Under the pieces are notes generated by a model that did no database searches, was not told where the DNA came from, and saw only the letters and a list, made by a program, of their open reading frames with translations. A DNA stretch of 64,000 nucleotides from Bin87 sp965261925 (GTDB lineage Bacteria > Chloroflexota > Dehalococcoidia > Lucifugimonadales > UBA3495), in contig OZ253486.1 of the NCBI GenBank assembly GCA_965261925.1, positions 3,100,001-3,164,000 of the forward strand, read 5' to 3'. This document shows positions 52,274 to 61,551 of the stretch, piece after piece. Every line of letters starts with the position of its first letter. The first letter of the stretch is position 1. The position numbers were made by a program, and so were the translations under genes.

Positions 52274-53818
52274 CTATCTCCCGGTGCGAATGTAGTCCGC
52301 CACCTTCTCGCCGATCATTATCGTCGTGGCGTTGGTGTTCGCCCGTATGCAGTCCGGCATGACCGAAGCGTCGGCCACCCGGATGTTCTCCAATCCGTGG
52401 ACCCTGCCCTGCTGGTCAACCACCGCCATGTCGTCGCTCGCCGGCCCCATCTTGCAGGTACCTGACACATGGTGGGACGTGCCCGAGTTCCGCATCAGCC
52501 AGTCGTCCAGCGACGCATCCGACGTCAGGTCGGCGTCAACCGGGTTGACCCGGTCGAGCAGGATATCCCGGTACGACTGGTGCTCTCCGATCTCGATACA
52601 CGTGCGGATGGCTTTGCGCATCCGCTCCAGGTCATACGGCTCCTGGTAGTAGTTGTAGTCCAGGTAGGGGTATTCCGAAGGGTCGTTTGACTTGAGCCTC
52701 AGTTCACCCTTGCCTAGAGCCAGTTGCAGGCTCGCGCTGATCCCAATGTAGTTTTCGTCGTCGTCAATGACGACCTGCGCCGGCCGGTGTTCCGAAGTCA
52801 TCAGCAGCGGCGAAATCTGCATGTCGTTGCGCAGGTACGAGTCCTCCACCGTGTACCTGAGCCCCACCTGGATCGCCGCCGCCTGCACGTCCGGCCGATC
52901 CCCGGCGGCGCGAAACAGCACGCACGCCGAAGGATGGTCGCGCAGGTTCTGTCCCACGCCCGGCAGCTCGTGAACCACCGGAATGCCCACTTCGCGCAGG
53001 TGGTCCGCCGGACCGACCCCCGACAGCAGCAGCAACTGCGGCGAGGCGATGGCCCCGCTGCTTACCACGATCTGGCCGCCTTCCACGGTGAACCGTTCAC
53101 CTCCGCTCTCCACCTCAACTCCCACGGCCCGATTCCCGTCGAACACTACGCGGCACGCCTGCACGTTGGCCCGCAGCGTGAAGTTCATGCGATGCCGCGC
53201 CAAATTCAGGTAGGCCAGCGCGGTGCTGATCCGGACTCCGTCCAGGGTGTTTCGCGCGCGGGGCGACACTCCGGTCGATTCCGGGTGGTTCTGATCTGGA
53301 TCGTCGTTGAAACCCAGCGCCACGGCCGCGCTCTTGAACGCTGCGGAGTGCGGCAGCCATTCGTCCTGGCGATACCGGCGCACCGGTATCGGACCGTCCG
53401 TGCCATGCCAGTCGTCCTGGAAATCATGGTCATTTTCCATTCGGCGGAAAAACGGCAGCACGCTGGTGTAGGCCCACTCGTCGTTGCCCCATTCGGCCCA
53501 GCGGTCGTAGTCCTCCGGAATGCCGCGATACAACACCTGCCCGTTGATCGCCGAGGAGCCTCCGGTGGCTTTCCCGCGCGGGATAACCAGGTCGGTCTGT
53601 TGCGCCGTCACCCTCGCGCTGTACGCCCAGCTGTGCGGGCCGTAGGCCGAGAAGAACACGTTGTTGCCCAGCTTCAGGTCATCCGGCAGGTGGTTGAAAT
53701 CAGGGTAATCGGGCCCCGCCTCGAGCAGCAGCACGCTCTTGTCCGGGTCTTCCGAGAGGCGGGTGGCGATGGTGGATCCGGCCGAGCCGGCGCCGACCAC
53801 AATATAGTCGTATCGCAT
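52274..53818 (-). CDS. GMC-family FAD-dependent oxidoreductase (choline dehydrogenase-like)
   Basis: 514 residues. FAD dinucleotide site YIVVGAGSAGSTIA, GGSSAINGQVLYRGIPEDYDRWA, and the C-terminal active-site stretch SGTSHHVSGTCKMGP followed by VADASVMPDCIRANTNATTI. Oxidises an alcohol (choline, glucose, aryl alcohol) with FAD. Start at 53818 chosen because AGGAGGTCCCG is directly upstream. Single minus-strand gene, divergent from dprA. Confidence 0.9.
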   Translation of the reverse strand: MRYDYIVVGAGSAGSTIATRLSEDPDKSVLLLEAGPDYPDFNHLPDDLKLGNNVFFSAYGPHSWAYSARVTAQQTDLVIPRGKATGGSSAINGQVLYRGIPEDYDRWAEWGNDEWAYTSVLPFFRRMENDHDFQDDWHGTDGPIPVRRYRQDEWLPHSAAFKSAAVALGFNDDPDQNHPESTGVSPRARNTLDGVRISTALAYLNLARHRMNFTLRANVQACRVVFDGNRAVGVEVESGGERFTVEGGQIVVSSGAIASPQLLLLSGVGPADHLREVGIPVVHELPGVGQNLRDHPSACVLFRAAGDRPDVQAAAIQVGLRYTVEDSYLRNDMQISPLLMTSEHRPAQVVIDDDENYIGISASLQLALGKGELRLKSNDPSEYPYLDYNYYQEPYDLERMRKAIRTCIEIGEHQSYRDILLDRVNPVDADLTSDASLDDWLMRNSGTSHHVSGTCKMGPASDDMAVVDQQGRVHGLENIRVADASVMPDCIRANTNATTIMIGEKVADYIRTGR

Positions 53819-53900
53819 CGGGACCTCCTGTTGCAGCGTTTGGTTGATTAGCGTAATACTAGCCGAGCCCGGTTGCACGGGCAAGGAAGCCCTGCACAAT

Positions 53901-53962
53901 CTCCGACCTCATCCTCCGACCTCATCCGACTTCATCCGAGTAGGACGTTCGAGTAGGACGTT
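53901..53962 (+). repeat. Back-to-back 13-bp tandem repeats
   Basis: CTCCGACCTCATC occurs twice (53901-53926), then a 10-base variant, then CGAGTAGGACGTT twice (53937-53962). Two different 13-base units lie side by side between the divergent GMC oxidoreductase and dprA. Confidence 0.7.
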
Positions 53963-54022
53963 TCGCAATCCTTCATCTTCCAAAATACCTGACATCCGCC
54001 CGCCATCCCCGCGCTGACCCTG

Positions 54023-54031
54023 TGCTAGAAT
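54023..54031 (+). promoter_or_regulatory. Extended -10 at the dprA start (leaderless transcript candidate)
   Basis: TGCTAGAAT ends 7 bases before the ATG at 54039, so transcription would begin close to the start codon, without room for a ribosome site. Confidence 0.4.
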
Positions 54032-54038
54032 CGCTGTG

Positions 54039-55250
54039 ATGACCACCACCTATACTGATTCCCTGGGATACTGGGTGGCCTTGAGCCGCGTTCCCCGTTT
54101 GGGCTCTGCCCGCTTCCGCCTCTTGGAGTCCCACTTCGACGGGAACCTGGCGGCTGCATGGACGGCCCCCGCGCGCGAGTTGCGAGCCGCCGGCGTTGGC
54201 CGTGCCGTGGCGCAGGCCATCGTCGATGCCAGGCAAACCTCCTCACCGGATCAGGAGTTGTCCCGACTGTTTCACGCCGGCGTTTCAGCAATCAACTGGC
54301 ACGACGCAACCTATCCGGATCGATTGCGGGAGACCGACGACGCTCCGCCAGTCCTCTACGTTCGCGGCGCCCTTCCGTCAGTTGACCCGCCCTCCATCGC
54401 CGTCGTCGGCACACGCCGCCCGTCCGAATATGGATATCGGGTGACCGCTGACCTGTGTTCGTCCCTGGCCGCCCACGGCGTAACCGTGGTCAGCGGCCTC
54501 GCTCTGGGAATCGATGCCCGAGCGCACAAGTCCACCGTGGACGCCGGGGGTCTCACCATCGCAGTCTTGGGCAACGGCCTGGACACCGTTTACCCCCGGG
54601 AAAACCTACGCCTGGCCGAACGTATCGTCGCTGAAGGCGGCGCTATAATCAGCGAGTTCCCCGTGGGGGTGCGGCCTGAAGCATCACACTTCCCGAGGCG
54701 CAACCGCATCATCAGCGGCATGACCATCGGCACGCTGGTTACCGAAGCTGGGGAAACCAGTGGGACGAGGTGGACCGTATACCACGCCCTGGAGCAGAAC
54801 CGGGAAATCTTCTGCGTACCCGGCAGCGTGTACTCCGAATCCAGTAAACTTACTAACCGCCTCATCCGCGAAGGCGCCAAACTCGTCAGTAATGTCAACG
54901 ACATTCTGGTTGAGATTGGCCTGGAAACCTCGGAACGGCAGATCGCCCTGGATCTCTCCGCAACGGACCCATCATCAAATGCTCCCGCCAAAACTGGCGA
55001 CAATGGTCGCGGGCAAACGACGCGCGCGCATTCCCATGATCCGATAGAATGTGAGCCGACCGCGCCGGAACTCCCCGATGCTGACGAAGCCGAACTGCTG
55101 CGACACATCGTTAACGACCCGGTGCACATTGACGACCTGGCAACTCTGAGCCGTCGGCCAATAGCACAAGTCAGCGGACTGCTCACCATGCTGGAACTCA
55201 AAGGTCTGGTCAGACAAGTTGGGACCATGCATTACCAACTGGTCACCTGA
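54039..55250 (+). CDS. dprA: DNA-processing protein DprA
   Basis: 403 residues. The Rossmann-like DprA core is clear (AVVGTRRPSEYGYRVTADLC, VVSGLALGIDARAHKST, AVLGNGLDTVYP, EFPVGVRPEASHFPRRNRIISG, TEAGETSGTRWTVYHALEQNREIFCVPGS), with a C-terminal winged-helix-like end. It loads RecA on incoming single-stranded DNA during transformation. Preceded by an extended -10 box so close that the mRNA may be leaderless. Followed by topA, the usual order in several phyla. Confidence 0.94.
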   Translation: MTTTYTDSLGYWVALSRVPRLGSARFRLLESHFDGNLAAAWTAPARELRAAGVGRAVAQAIVDARQTSSPDQELSRLFHAGVSAINWHDATYPDRLRETDDAPPVLYVRGALPSVDPPSIAVVGTRRPSEYGYRVTADLCSSLAAHGVTVVSGLALGIDARAHKSTVDAGGLTIAVLGNGLDTVYPRENLRLAERIVAEGGAIISEFPVGVRPEASHFPRRNRIISGMTIGTLVTEAGETSGTRWTVYHALEQNREIFCVPGSVYSESSKLTNRLIREGAKLVSNVNDILVEIGLETSERQIALDLSATDPSSNAPAKTGDNGRGQTTRAHSHDPIECEPTAPELPDADEAELLRHIVNDPVHIDDLATLSRRPIAQVSGLLTMLELKGLVRQVGTMHYQLVT

Positions 55251-55270
55251 ACTGGAGACGAACTCTTCCT

Positions 55271-57734
55271 ATGCCGCCTAAGACAGGAACCTCGGCAAAA
55301 ACCACGAGGACATCCGGCAAGCCCCGCAGCGGCGGTCAGTCGCGCCGGTCCACCACTCGCGCTGCCGGCAAGTCCGGTTCACCGCAGTCGGCCGCCGAAG
55401 GATCGGCGCGTCGCAGCACGCGCATGCCTTCTTCCAAGGGCAAGCGCCTCGTCGTAGTGGAATCGCCGGCCAAGGCCCGTACCGTTGGACAAATCCTGGG
55501 CAACAAGTACCTGGTGACCGCCTCGATGGGCCGTCCGGGACTTGCCCAAGTCCACCCTCGGTGTCAACACTGAGGAGGATTTTTCGCCCAAGTACCTCAC
55601 TATGAAAGACAAGCGAGACCTGGTGAAGGATCTCAAGGCAGCCGGAGCCAATGCTTCGGACATCTTCCTTGCCACCGACCCGGACCGCGAGGGCGAAGCC
55701 ATCTCGTGGCACCTCCAGGCGGCCGCCGGCTGGGACAAGTTCGAGAAACCCCCCAAACGCGTGGTCTTCCACGAGATCACCAAGCAGGCGGTCGAGGAAG
55801 CCTTCGAGCATCCCCGCGAAATCGACATGCAGTTGGTCAACGCCCAGCAGGCCCGCCGCATCCTGGACCGCCTGGTCGGTTACGAGATCAGCCCGCTGCT
55901 CTGGCTGAAGGTCAAGCTCGGTTTGTCGGCGGGACGAGTCCAGTCCGTCACCCTCCGCATGATCGTCGATCGCGAACGGGAGATCGGCGCGTTCGTCCCG
56001 CAGGAATGGTGGTCCCTGGAAGCGGAACTCCACAAGGATACCGACCCCAGCATCCCATCCAACCTGTTCACCGCGACGCTCCATTCGCGGAAAGGCTCCC
56101 GCAAACTGAACATCAACGACGAGGCCACGGCCCGCGGCCTGGAAGCCGAACTGAAGGGCGCCGCCTATTCGGTGGACACCGTGGAAAAGAAGCCGCGTCG
56201 CCAACGGCCCGCGCCTCCCTTCATAACCAGCACCCTCCAGCAGGACGCCGGCCGCAAGCTTCGGTTCACCGCCCAACGCACCATGGCCCTGGCCCAGCAG
56301 CTCTACGAGGGTTTGAACGTCGGCAGCGAGGGTTCCGTCGGCCTCATCACTTATATGAGGACCGATAGCGTGAACGTCGCCGATACCGCCGTGCGCGAAA
56401 CCCGCGACTACATCCGCCAGCGGTTCGGCAAGGACTACACCCCGGACAAGCCTCGTGCCTATCGCACGCGGAGCAAGAACGCCCAGGAGGCCCACGAGGC
56501 AATTCGTCCCACGTCGGTGGGACGCACGCCCCAGGCCATGGCCACCTTCCTGGACCGCGATCAACTGCGCCTGTATACCCTGATCTGGGAACGCATGGTC
56601 GCCAGCCAGATGGCCGACGCCGTGCTTGAAGCAACCACGGTGGAAATCGACGCCCGTTGCGCTTCGTCCTCGGACAGCGTGTTCCGTTTCCGCGCCACGG
56701 GCTCGGTCCTCAAGTTCCTCGGCTTCCGCGCTGTATACCTGGAGGGACGCGACGACACCGCCGAAAACAGTGAAAACGCGCTCCCCGAATTGGCCGCCGG
56801 CGACGGTCTGGCCAACCAGAAACTCGAAGCCAGCCAGCACTTCACTCAGCCGCCCCCGAAGTTCACCGAGGCCACTCTCATCCGGGAGATGGAGGAAAAG
56901 GGCATCGGACGCCCCAGCACCTACGCTCCGACCATTGCCACCCTGGTCGAAAGGGAATATGTCCTGCGCGAGCAGCGCCGGCTCTCTCCCACCGAATTGG
57001 GCTGCACGGTCACCGACCTCCTCACCGAGCGTTTCGCCGACGTGATGGCGCCGGAGTTCACCGCCAAGATGGAAGAGGATCTAGACAGCGTGGCGCAGGG
57101 CGAGCAGGACTGGGTCCCCATGCTCCGCGACTTCTACGAACCGTTCCACCAGGCGGTCAATCTCGCCGAGCGGGCCTTCACGCCATCATGCGAAAAATGC
57201 GGCCAGCCCATGACCATGATGATGGGCCGCTTCGGGAGATTCCTGGCCTGCAGCGGCTATCCTGAATGCCAGAACACCCGCAACATGCGCGACACCGCGG
57301 AGCGCCCGCCCGACGAGCCCACCGACGAAATCTGCGAAAAGTGCGAGCGGCCCATGGTCATCAAGACCGGACGGTACGGTCGCTTCCTGGCCTGCACCGG
57401 ATACAACGCCGATGACAACCCATGCGACAACCGTCGCAACATCGTCACCAAGAGCGACGTGCCGTGCCCGAAATGCGGCGGCGACCTCGTGCAACGCCGC
57501 GCCCGGAAGTCCGGTCGCCCCTTCTGGGGATGCGCCAACTATCCGGAATGCGAATTCCTGGTGAACACCGAGCCGCTGCCGGAACCTTGCCCCGATTGCG
57601 GCGGTATGCTGATCACGGCTGCCCGCGGCCGCGCCCGATGCAGCGATTGCAAATGGAAAGGCGATCAACCCACGACTACCCCCGCCGAAGATGCGGCGGC
57701 GGCCACTCCGGAGTTGGCTGGCGTTGGCGATTAG
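55271..57734 (+). CDS. topA: DNA topoisomerase I, disrupted by a frameshift near codon 88
   Basis: Two reading frames together make one TopA. The first (55271-55573) gives a Ser/Lys-rich tail and the Toprim start VVVESPAKARTVGQILGNKYLVTASMG; the second picks up as PKSTLGVNTEED. Family sequence at the junction is SMGHxRDLPKSTLG. At 55531-55533 two bases appear missing at the conserved His codon. The rest is intact: VGLITYMRTDSVN holds the active-site Tyr, and four C-terminal Cys4 zinc ribbons follow. An essential gene, so sequencing or assembly error or programmed frameshifting must be weighed. Confidence 0.9.
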
Positions 57735-58758
57735 TCCAGCAGAATCCTCTTCCCGGCCGGTCGATGCGAAGACTTGCTCCCCGGCCGCATCCGATCAGTT
57801 GGAGCGCTATTCCCTCTACCTGACCGGCCAGCGCGCTCTGTCCGACAATACCCGCCGCATATACCTCGACGATCTCCACACCTTCCTTGACTATTGCCGA
57901 CGGAACGGGCACGGTCTGCAAGACATGGACCGCCAGTTGCTGCGCGGCTACGTTGCCTTCCTCGCCACGGTCGGCAGATCGGACGGCGCGCGACCTGCGG
58001 GGTACGCCCGAGTCAGCATCGTCCGCAAACTCACCGCGCTCCGGACTTTCTACAACTTCCTCGTCCAGGAGGGCTGGTTCCAGTCCACACCGGTCCCGTC
58101 GGCCCGCTCTTTCCCCGTCAAGGTGGAAAAACCGCTGCCCAGCTTCTTGGGTAAGCAGGAAGCCACCCGGCTACTTGCCGCCCCCGACGACGATAACCCG
58201 GCCGGGCTCAGGGACCGCGCGATACTGGAAGTCCTTTACGCCTGCGGCGTTAGACTTGCAGAATTGCAGGGCATGGATTTGGGGGACGTTTACCACGACC
58301 GCCGGGAAATTCTGGTCCGTGGCAAGGGCGATAAAGAACGGTGGACCCTGTACGGCACCCCCGCGGAGGAAGCGCTGGACCGTTACCTCGAAGACGGCCG
58401 GCCTCATTTTGCCGCCACCAGCGACCACGGCGACCCATTATTCGTCAATCGTTATGGTGCCCGCCTCTCCCGCCGGAGCATCGAGAAGATCGTCCGCGAC
58501 TACGCGGCCCGCGCCGGCCTCAAGGAAGGCATCCACACCCACACCCTGCGTCACAGCTTCGCCAGCCACATGCTCGAGGGCGACGCCGACCTCCGCGTGA
58601 TCCAGGAACTCCTGGGGCACAGCAGCGTTTCCACCACCCAGCTGTACACCCACATCACCAAGCAAGAAGCCCGCCGCGCCTACATGGACTTCCACCCCTT
58701 GGCCGCTTCCTCGGAACCCGAAACACCCGTCGAAGACGACGCCACGCCTGAAGAATGA
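57691..58758 (+). CDS. Tyrosine recombinase XerC/XerD-type
   Basis: 355 residues from the longest start, which overlaps topA by 44 bases; a TTG closer to the fold is possible. The SAM-like N-terminal domain is followed by GVRLAELQG (Arg), GKGDKER (Lys), HTLRHSFASHML (His-x2-Arg) and LGHSSVSTTQLYTH (His and Tyr), all six catalytic residues. Xer enzymes resolve chromosome dimers at dif. The neighbouring topA suggests a housekeeping rather than phage integrase role. XerC and XerD cannot be separated. Confidence 0.9.
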   Translation: MRRRPLRSWLALAISPAESSSRPVDAKTCSPAASDQLERYSLYLTGQRALSDNTRRIYLDDLHTFLDYCRRNGHGLQDMDRQLLRGYVAFLATVGRSDGARPAGYARVSIVRKLTALRTFYNFLVQEGWFQSTPVPSARSFPVKVEKPLPSFLGKQEATRLLAAPDDDNPAGLRDRAILEVLYACGVRLAELQGMDLGDVYHDRREILVRGKGDKERWTLYGTPAEEALDRYLEDGRPHFAATSDHGDPLFVNRYGARLSRRSIEKIVRDYAARAGLKEGIHTHTLRHSFASHMLEGDADLRVIQELLGHSSVSTTQLYTHITKQEARRAYMDFHPLAASSEPETPVEDDATPEE

Positions 58759-59201
58759 CCTCAATCCTAGTCCTTCATGGGCCCAACCTTAACGCCCTGG
58801 GTCGACGGGACCGTCATCACTACGGCGTGCTCACCTTGGACGAAATCAATCGCCGCATTTCCGAACGCGCGCACGCGTTGGGCGTTGACATCGAATGTTT
58901 CCAGTCCAACCACGAGGGTGCTTTGGTCGACAAGCTCCAGGAGGGTGCCGGCTCAATAGACGGCGTGGTGATCAACGCGGGTGCGCTGACCCATTACGGC
59001 CTGTCCCTAAAAGACGCTCTAACCGACGCCGGCGTCCCCGTGGTCGAGGTGCACCTCAGCAACATCCACGCCCGCGAGGAATGGCGCCGCCATTCGGTGT
59101 TGGCCGACACCGCGCTCGCCCAAATTGCCGGGCTCGGTTGGAGAGGCTATACTGCTGCATTGGAAGCGTTGGCAGGCATCATCGGCGACGAGACTGGCTA
59201 G
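58755..59201 (+). CDS. aroQ: 3-dehydroquinate dehydratase, type II
   Basis: 148 residues: HGPNLNALGRRDRHHYG (catalytic Tyr and Arg), NAGALTHYGLSLKDAL, and VEVHLSNIHAREEWRRHS with the catalytic His and Arg. Third step of the shikimate pathway. ATG overlaps the xer stop (ATGA at 58755-58758), so translation is coupled. Confidence 0.94.
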   Translation: MTSILVLHGPNLNALGRRDRHHYGVLTLDEINRRISERAHALGVDIECFQSNHEGALVDKLQEGAGSIDGVVINAGALTHYGLSLKDALTDAGVPVVEVHLSNIHAREEWRRHSVLADTALAQIAGLGWRGYTAALEALAGIIGDETG

Positions 59202-59245
59202 CGTCCGTCAATCGCGGTCGACGAACCGCCCGGGGGATTTCTGAC

Positions 59246-59812
59246 ATGAGCATCAACTTTGGCGACCTCAACAAGGGCATGGTGATCGATCTCGAAAACC
59301 AGCCGTGGCAGGTCATGGATTACGAGCGTCACAAGATGCAGCAGCGGGCGCCCGTGACCCGTATCAAGATGCGGAACCTCATCAGCGGCACCGTCATCGA
59401 GCGCACGTTCCAGCGTTACGACACCGCGTTCAGCCTGGCCGAGGTCGACAACCGCGAAACTCAGTACCTGTACACCGACGGAACCAACTACTTCTTCATG
59501 GACCAGGAGACTTTCGATCAGCACGAACTTACCGCGGACCAGTTGGGAAACGCGTTGGGCTATCTGACCGAAAGCATGATGGTCGAGTTGGTGCTCTACA
59601 AGGGCAGTCCGATCAACGTGAACCTTCCGATCCACGTCGAGTTGAAAGTGGTCGACACGCCACCCGCTTTCAGGGGCGACACCGCGCAGGGCGGTAACAA
59701 ACCGGCAACCCTGGAAACCGGACTGCGCATCACCGTTCCGATGTTCATCACCCCCGGCACCCGCGTCAAGGTGGATACGCGTAACGGTACCTACTCCGAA
59801 CGCGTGTCGTAG
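59246..59812 (+). CDS. efp: Translation elongation factor P
   Basis: 188 residues with three β-barrel domains: NFGDLNKGMVIDLENQPW at the start, ERTFQRYDTAF, YLYTDGTNYFFMDQETFDQ and the C-terminal GDTAQGGNKPATLETG, VPMFITPG and VKVDTR. Aligned to E. coli EF-P, the tip PGKG is MQQR; the lysine at position 34 is Gln33 here. The family usually needs a modified Lys or Arg to help polyproline synthesis, so this EF-P is likely to work unmodified or by another tip residue. ATG at 59246. Confidence 0.95.
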   Translation: MSINFGDLNKGMVIDLENQPWQVMDYERHKMQQRAPVTRIKMRNLISGTVIERTFQRYDTAFSLAEVDNRETQYLYTDGTNYFFMDQETFDQHELTADQLGNALGYLTESMMVELVLYKGSPINVNLPIHVELKVVDTPPAFRGDTAQGGNKPATLETGLRITVPMFITPGTRVKVDTRNGTYSERVS

Positions 59813-59835
59813 CCCGTCGCCTCCGGTTTCGCCCC

Positions 59836-61167
59836 ATGCTGTCGCCGATAGTTCACTCGGTCAGCCAGGTGGCCGTCTATCTCAAGGACAAACTTGAGTC
59901 GGACGGCCTCCTTTCTCGCCTGACCGTCCAGGGCGAAATCGCCAACCTCCGCACCGTCGCGTCCGGTCACTCCTATTTCACCTTGCGCGAGGACGGCAGC
60001 AGCATCCGTTGCGTGATGTTCCGTGGCCGCGCGGGCCAGGAGTACCTGGAGGACGGTCAGGAGATCCTGGCCGGCGGTAATTTCACGTTCTACCCGCCGT
60101 CGGGCGAAGCCAACATGCAGGTCGCCGCTGTGCTGCCAGTCGGCGCCGGCGCCCTCGCCCTGGAGTTGGCTCGCCTCCGGCAGCAATTAGCCGCCGAGGG
60201 CTTGTTCGACCCTTCGCGTAAGCGACCCGTGCCCGTGTTCCCGCGGGTGATCGGCGTGGTCACGTCACCCAGCGGGGCAGTCTGGCAGGACATCCAGAAC
60301 GTTGTGTTGCGGCGTTACCCACTGGCAGAGTTGCGCCTGTCCCCCACCGCCGTCCAGGGTGATATTGCCTCCGAACAAATCGCTGCGGCCGTCAGGTCAC
60401 TCAACGATGAGGGTGTCGCCGACGTCATCATCGTCGCTCGCGGCGGTGGATCCCTTGAAGATCTGTGGTGTTTCAACTCCGAAGAAGTCGCCCGGGCCAT
60501 CTTTGCCAGCGGTATCCCGATTGTTTCCGGTGTTGGCCATGAGACCGACACGACCATCGCGGATGATGTCGCAGACAGGCGTGCTCCCACCCCTTCGGCG
60601 GCTGCGGAACTGGCGACGCCGGACCGCAACCAGCTTATGGTGGATATCTACGGCGCTCGCCAGCAAATGACTTCGCTGATGGCTGGCCACGTTGACCGTC
60701 TGCGGTCATCGGTGCTCTCCCAGCAGCAACGCCTCCAGCGGCGCGTCCCCGACGTTGCCTCTCTGCGCCGACGCGTCGACGAGTACGCGGAACGCGCGAC
60801 CTCGTCGATCCGCCATCGCCACGCTCTGACCGGACGGGACGTCGCATCCTTGGCGAGCAAGCTGGGCGCGTTGAACCCGGCCGACACCTTGCGCCGCGGT
60901 TATGCGGTCGTCCGGTTATCCGAGGATGGTTCCGTTCTAACGTCGCCCGACCAGGCAACTGACGGCGTCCGTCTGGACATCTCCCTCGCCAACGGCGCGC
61001 TTTCGGCCACCGCCGGCCATCCACCCCGGTCACCTTCCTCCGACGATGCTCCCATTCACACGCAGGTGAGCCCCGTCGCCAGCGATGGCGTCGCGTCCCC
61101 AACGCCGCGCAAACGCGGCAGCCACCGCTCCCCCGGGCCACCGCCGGCGATGAAGCCGCTGCTCTAA
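59836..61167 (+). CDS. xseA: Exodeoxyribonuclease VII large subunit
   Basis: 443 residues. N-terminal OB-fold region (TVQGEIANLRTVASGHSYFTLREDG), then the catalytic core FPRVIGVVTSPSGAVWQDI, VIIVARGGGSLEDLWCFNSEEVARAI and SGVGHETDTTIADDVADRRAPTPSAAAEL. Ends with a Pro/Ser-rich tail (PPRSPSSDDAPIH). Degrades single-stranded DNA with XseB, encoded 16 bases downstream. Located between efp and xseB. Confidence 0.94.
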   Translation: MLSPIVHSVSQVAVYLKDKLESDGLLSRLTVQGEIANLRTVASGHSYFTLREDGSSIRCVMFRGRAGQEYLEDGQEILAGGNFTFYPPSGEANMQVAAVLPVGAGALALELARLRQQLAAEGLFDPSRKRPVPVFPRVIGVVTSPSGAVWQDIQNVVLRRYPLAELRLSPTAVQGDIASEQIAAAVRSLNDEGVADVIIVARGGGSLEDLWCFNSEEVARAIFASGIPIVSGVGHETDTTIADDVADRRAPTPSAAAELATPDRNQLMVDIYGARQQMTSLMAGHVDRLRSSVLSQQQRLQRRVPDVASLRRRVDEYAERATSSIRHRHALTGRDVASLASKLGALNPADTLRRGYAVVRLSEDGSVLTSPDQATDGVRLDISLANGALSATAGHPPRSPSSDDAPIHTQVSPVASDGVASPTPRKRGSHRSPGPPPAMKPLL

Positions 61168-61182
61168 CCGCCGCCTCGAGCC

Positions 61183-61524
61183 ATGACTGACACCACGGAA
61201 CCCAGCGACGCCTGGCGGGCGCAACTCGCTGCGATGCCCTTTGAAGAGGTGTATCGCCGGCTGGAGGATACGGTAGCCCGCCTCGAGCAAGGGGAGCTAT
61301 CGTTGACCGACGCGGAGCGGCTTTACCAGGAAGGCATGGAACTGGCCGGCCGGTGCCAGGATCTGCTCACCGAAACCGAGTTGCGCATCACCCAGATTGG
61401 GGACGGTCGCGCCGCCGCATCAACGAGTCCGGGGTTGCCGGCCGGCAACGACGACTGGGATCCGCCGCCCCCGTTGGAACCGGATGATCCGTCCCTTTTT
61501 GACGATGATGACCCGCCATTCTGA
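61183..61524 (+). CDS. xseB: Exodeoxyribonuclease VII small subunit
   Basis: 113 residues, helical core EEVYRRLEDTVARLEQGELSLTDAERLYQEGMELAGRC typical of XseB, plus an acidic Pro-rich tail ending FDDDDPPF that is longer than usual. Co-directional with xseA. Confidence 0.9.
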   Translation: MTDTTEPSDAWRAQLAAMPFEEVYRRLEDTVARLEQGELSLTDAERLYQEGMELAGRCQDLLTETELRITQIGDGRAAASTSPGLPAGNDDWDPPPPLEPDDPSLFDDDDPPF

Positions 61525-61551
61525 CCTCCAGCATCGTGCTGGAGTGGCACA

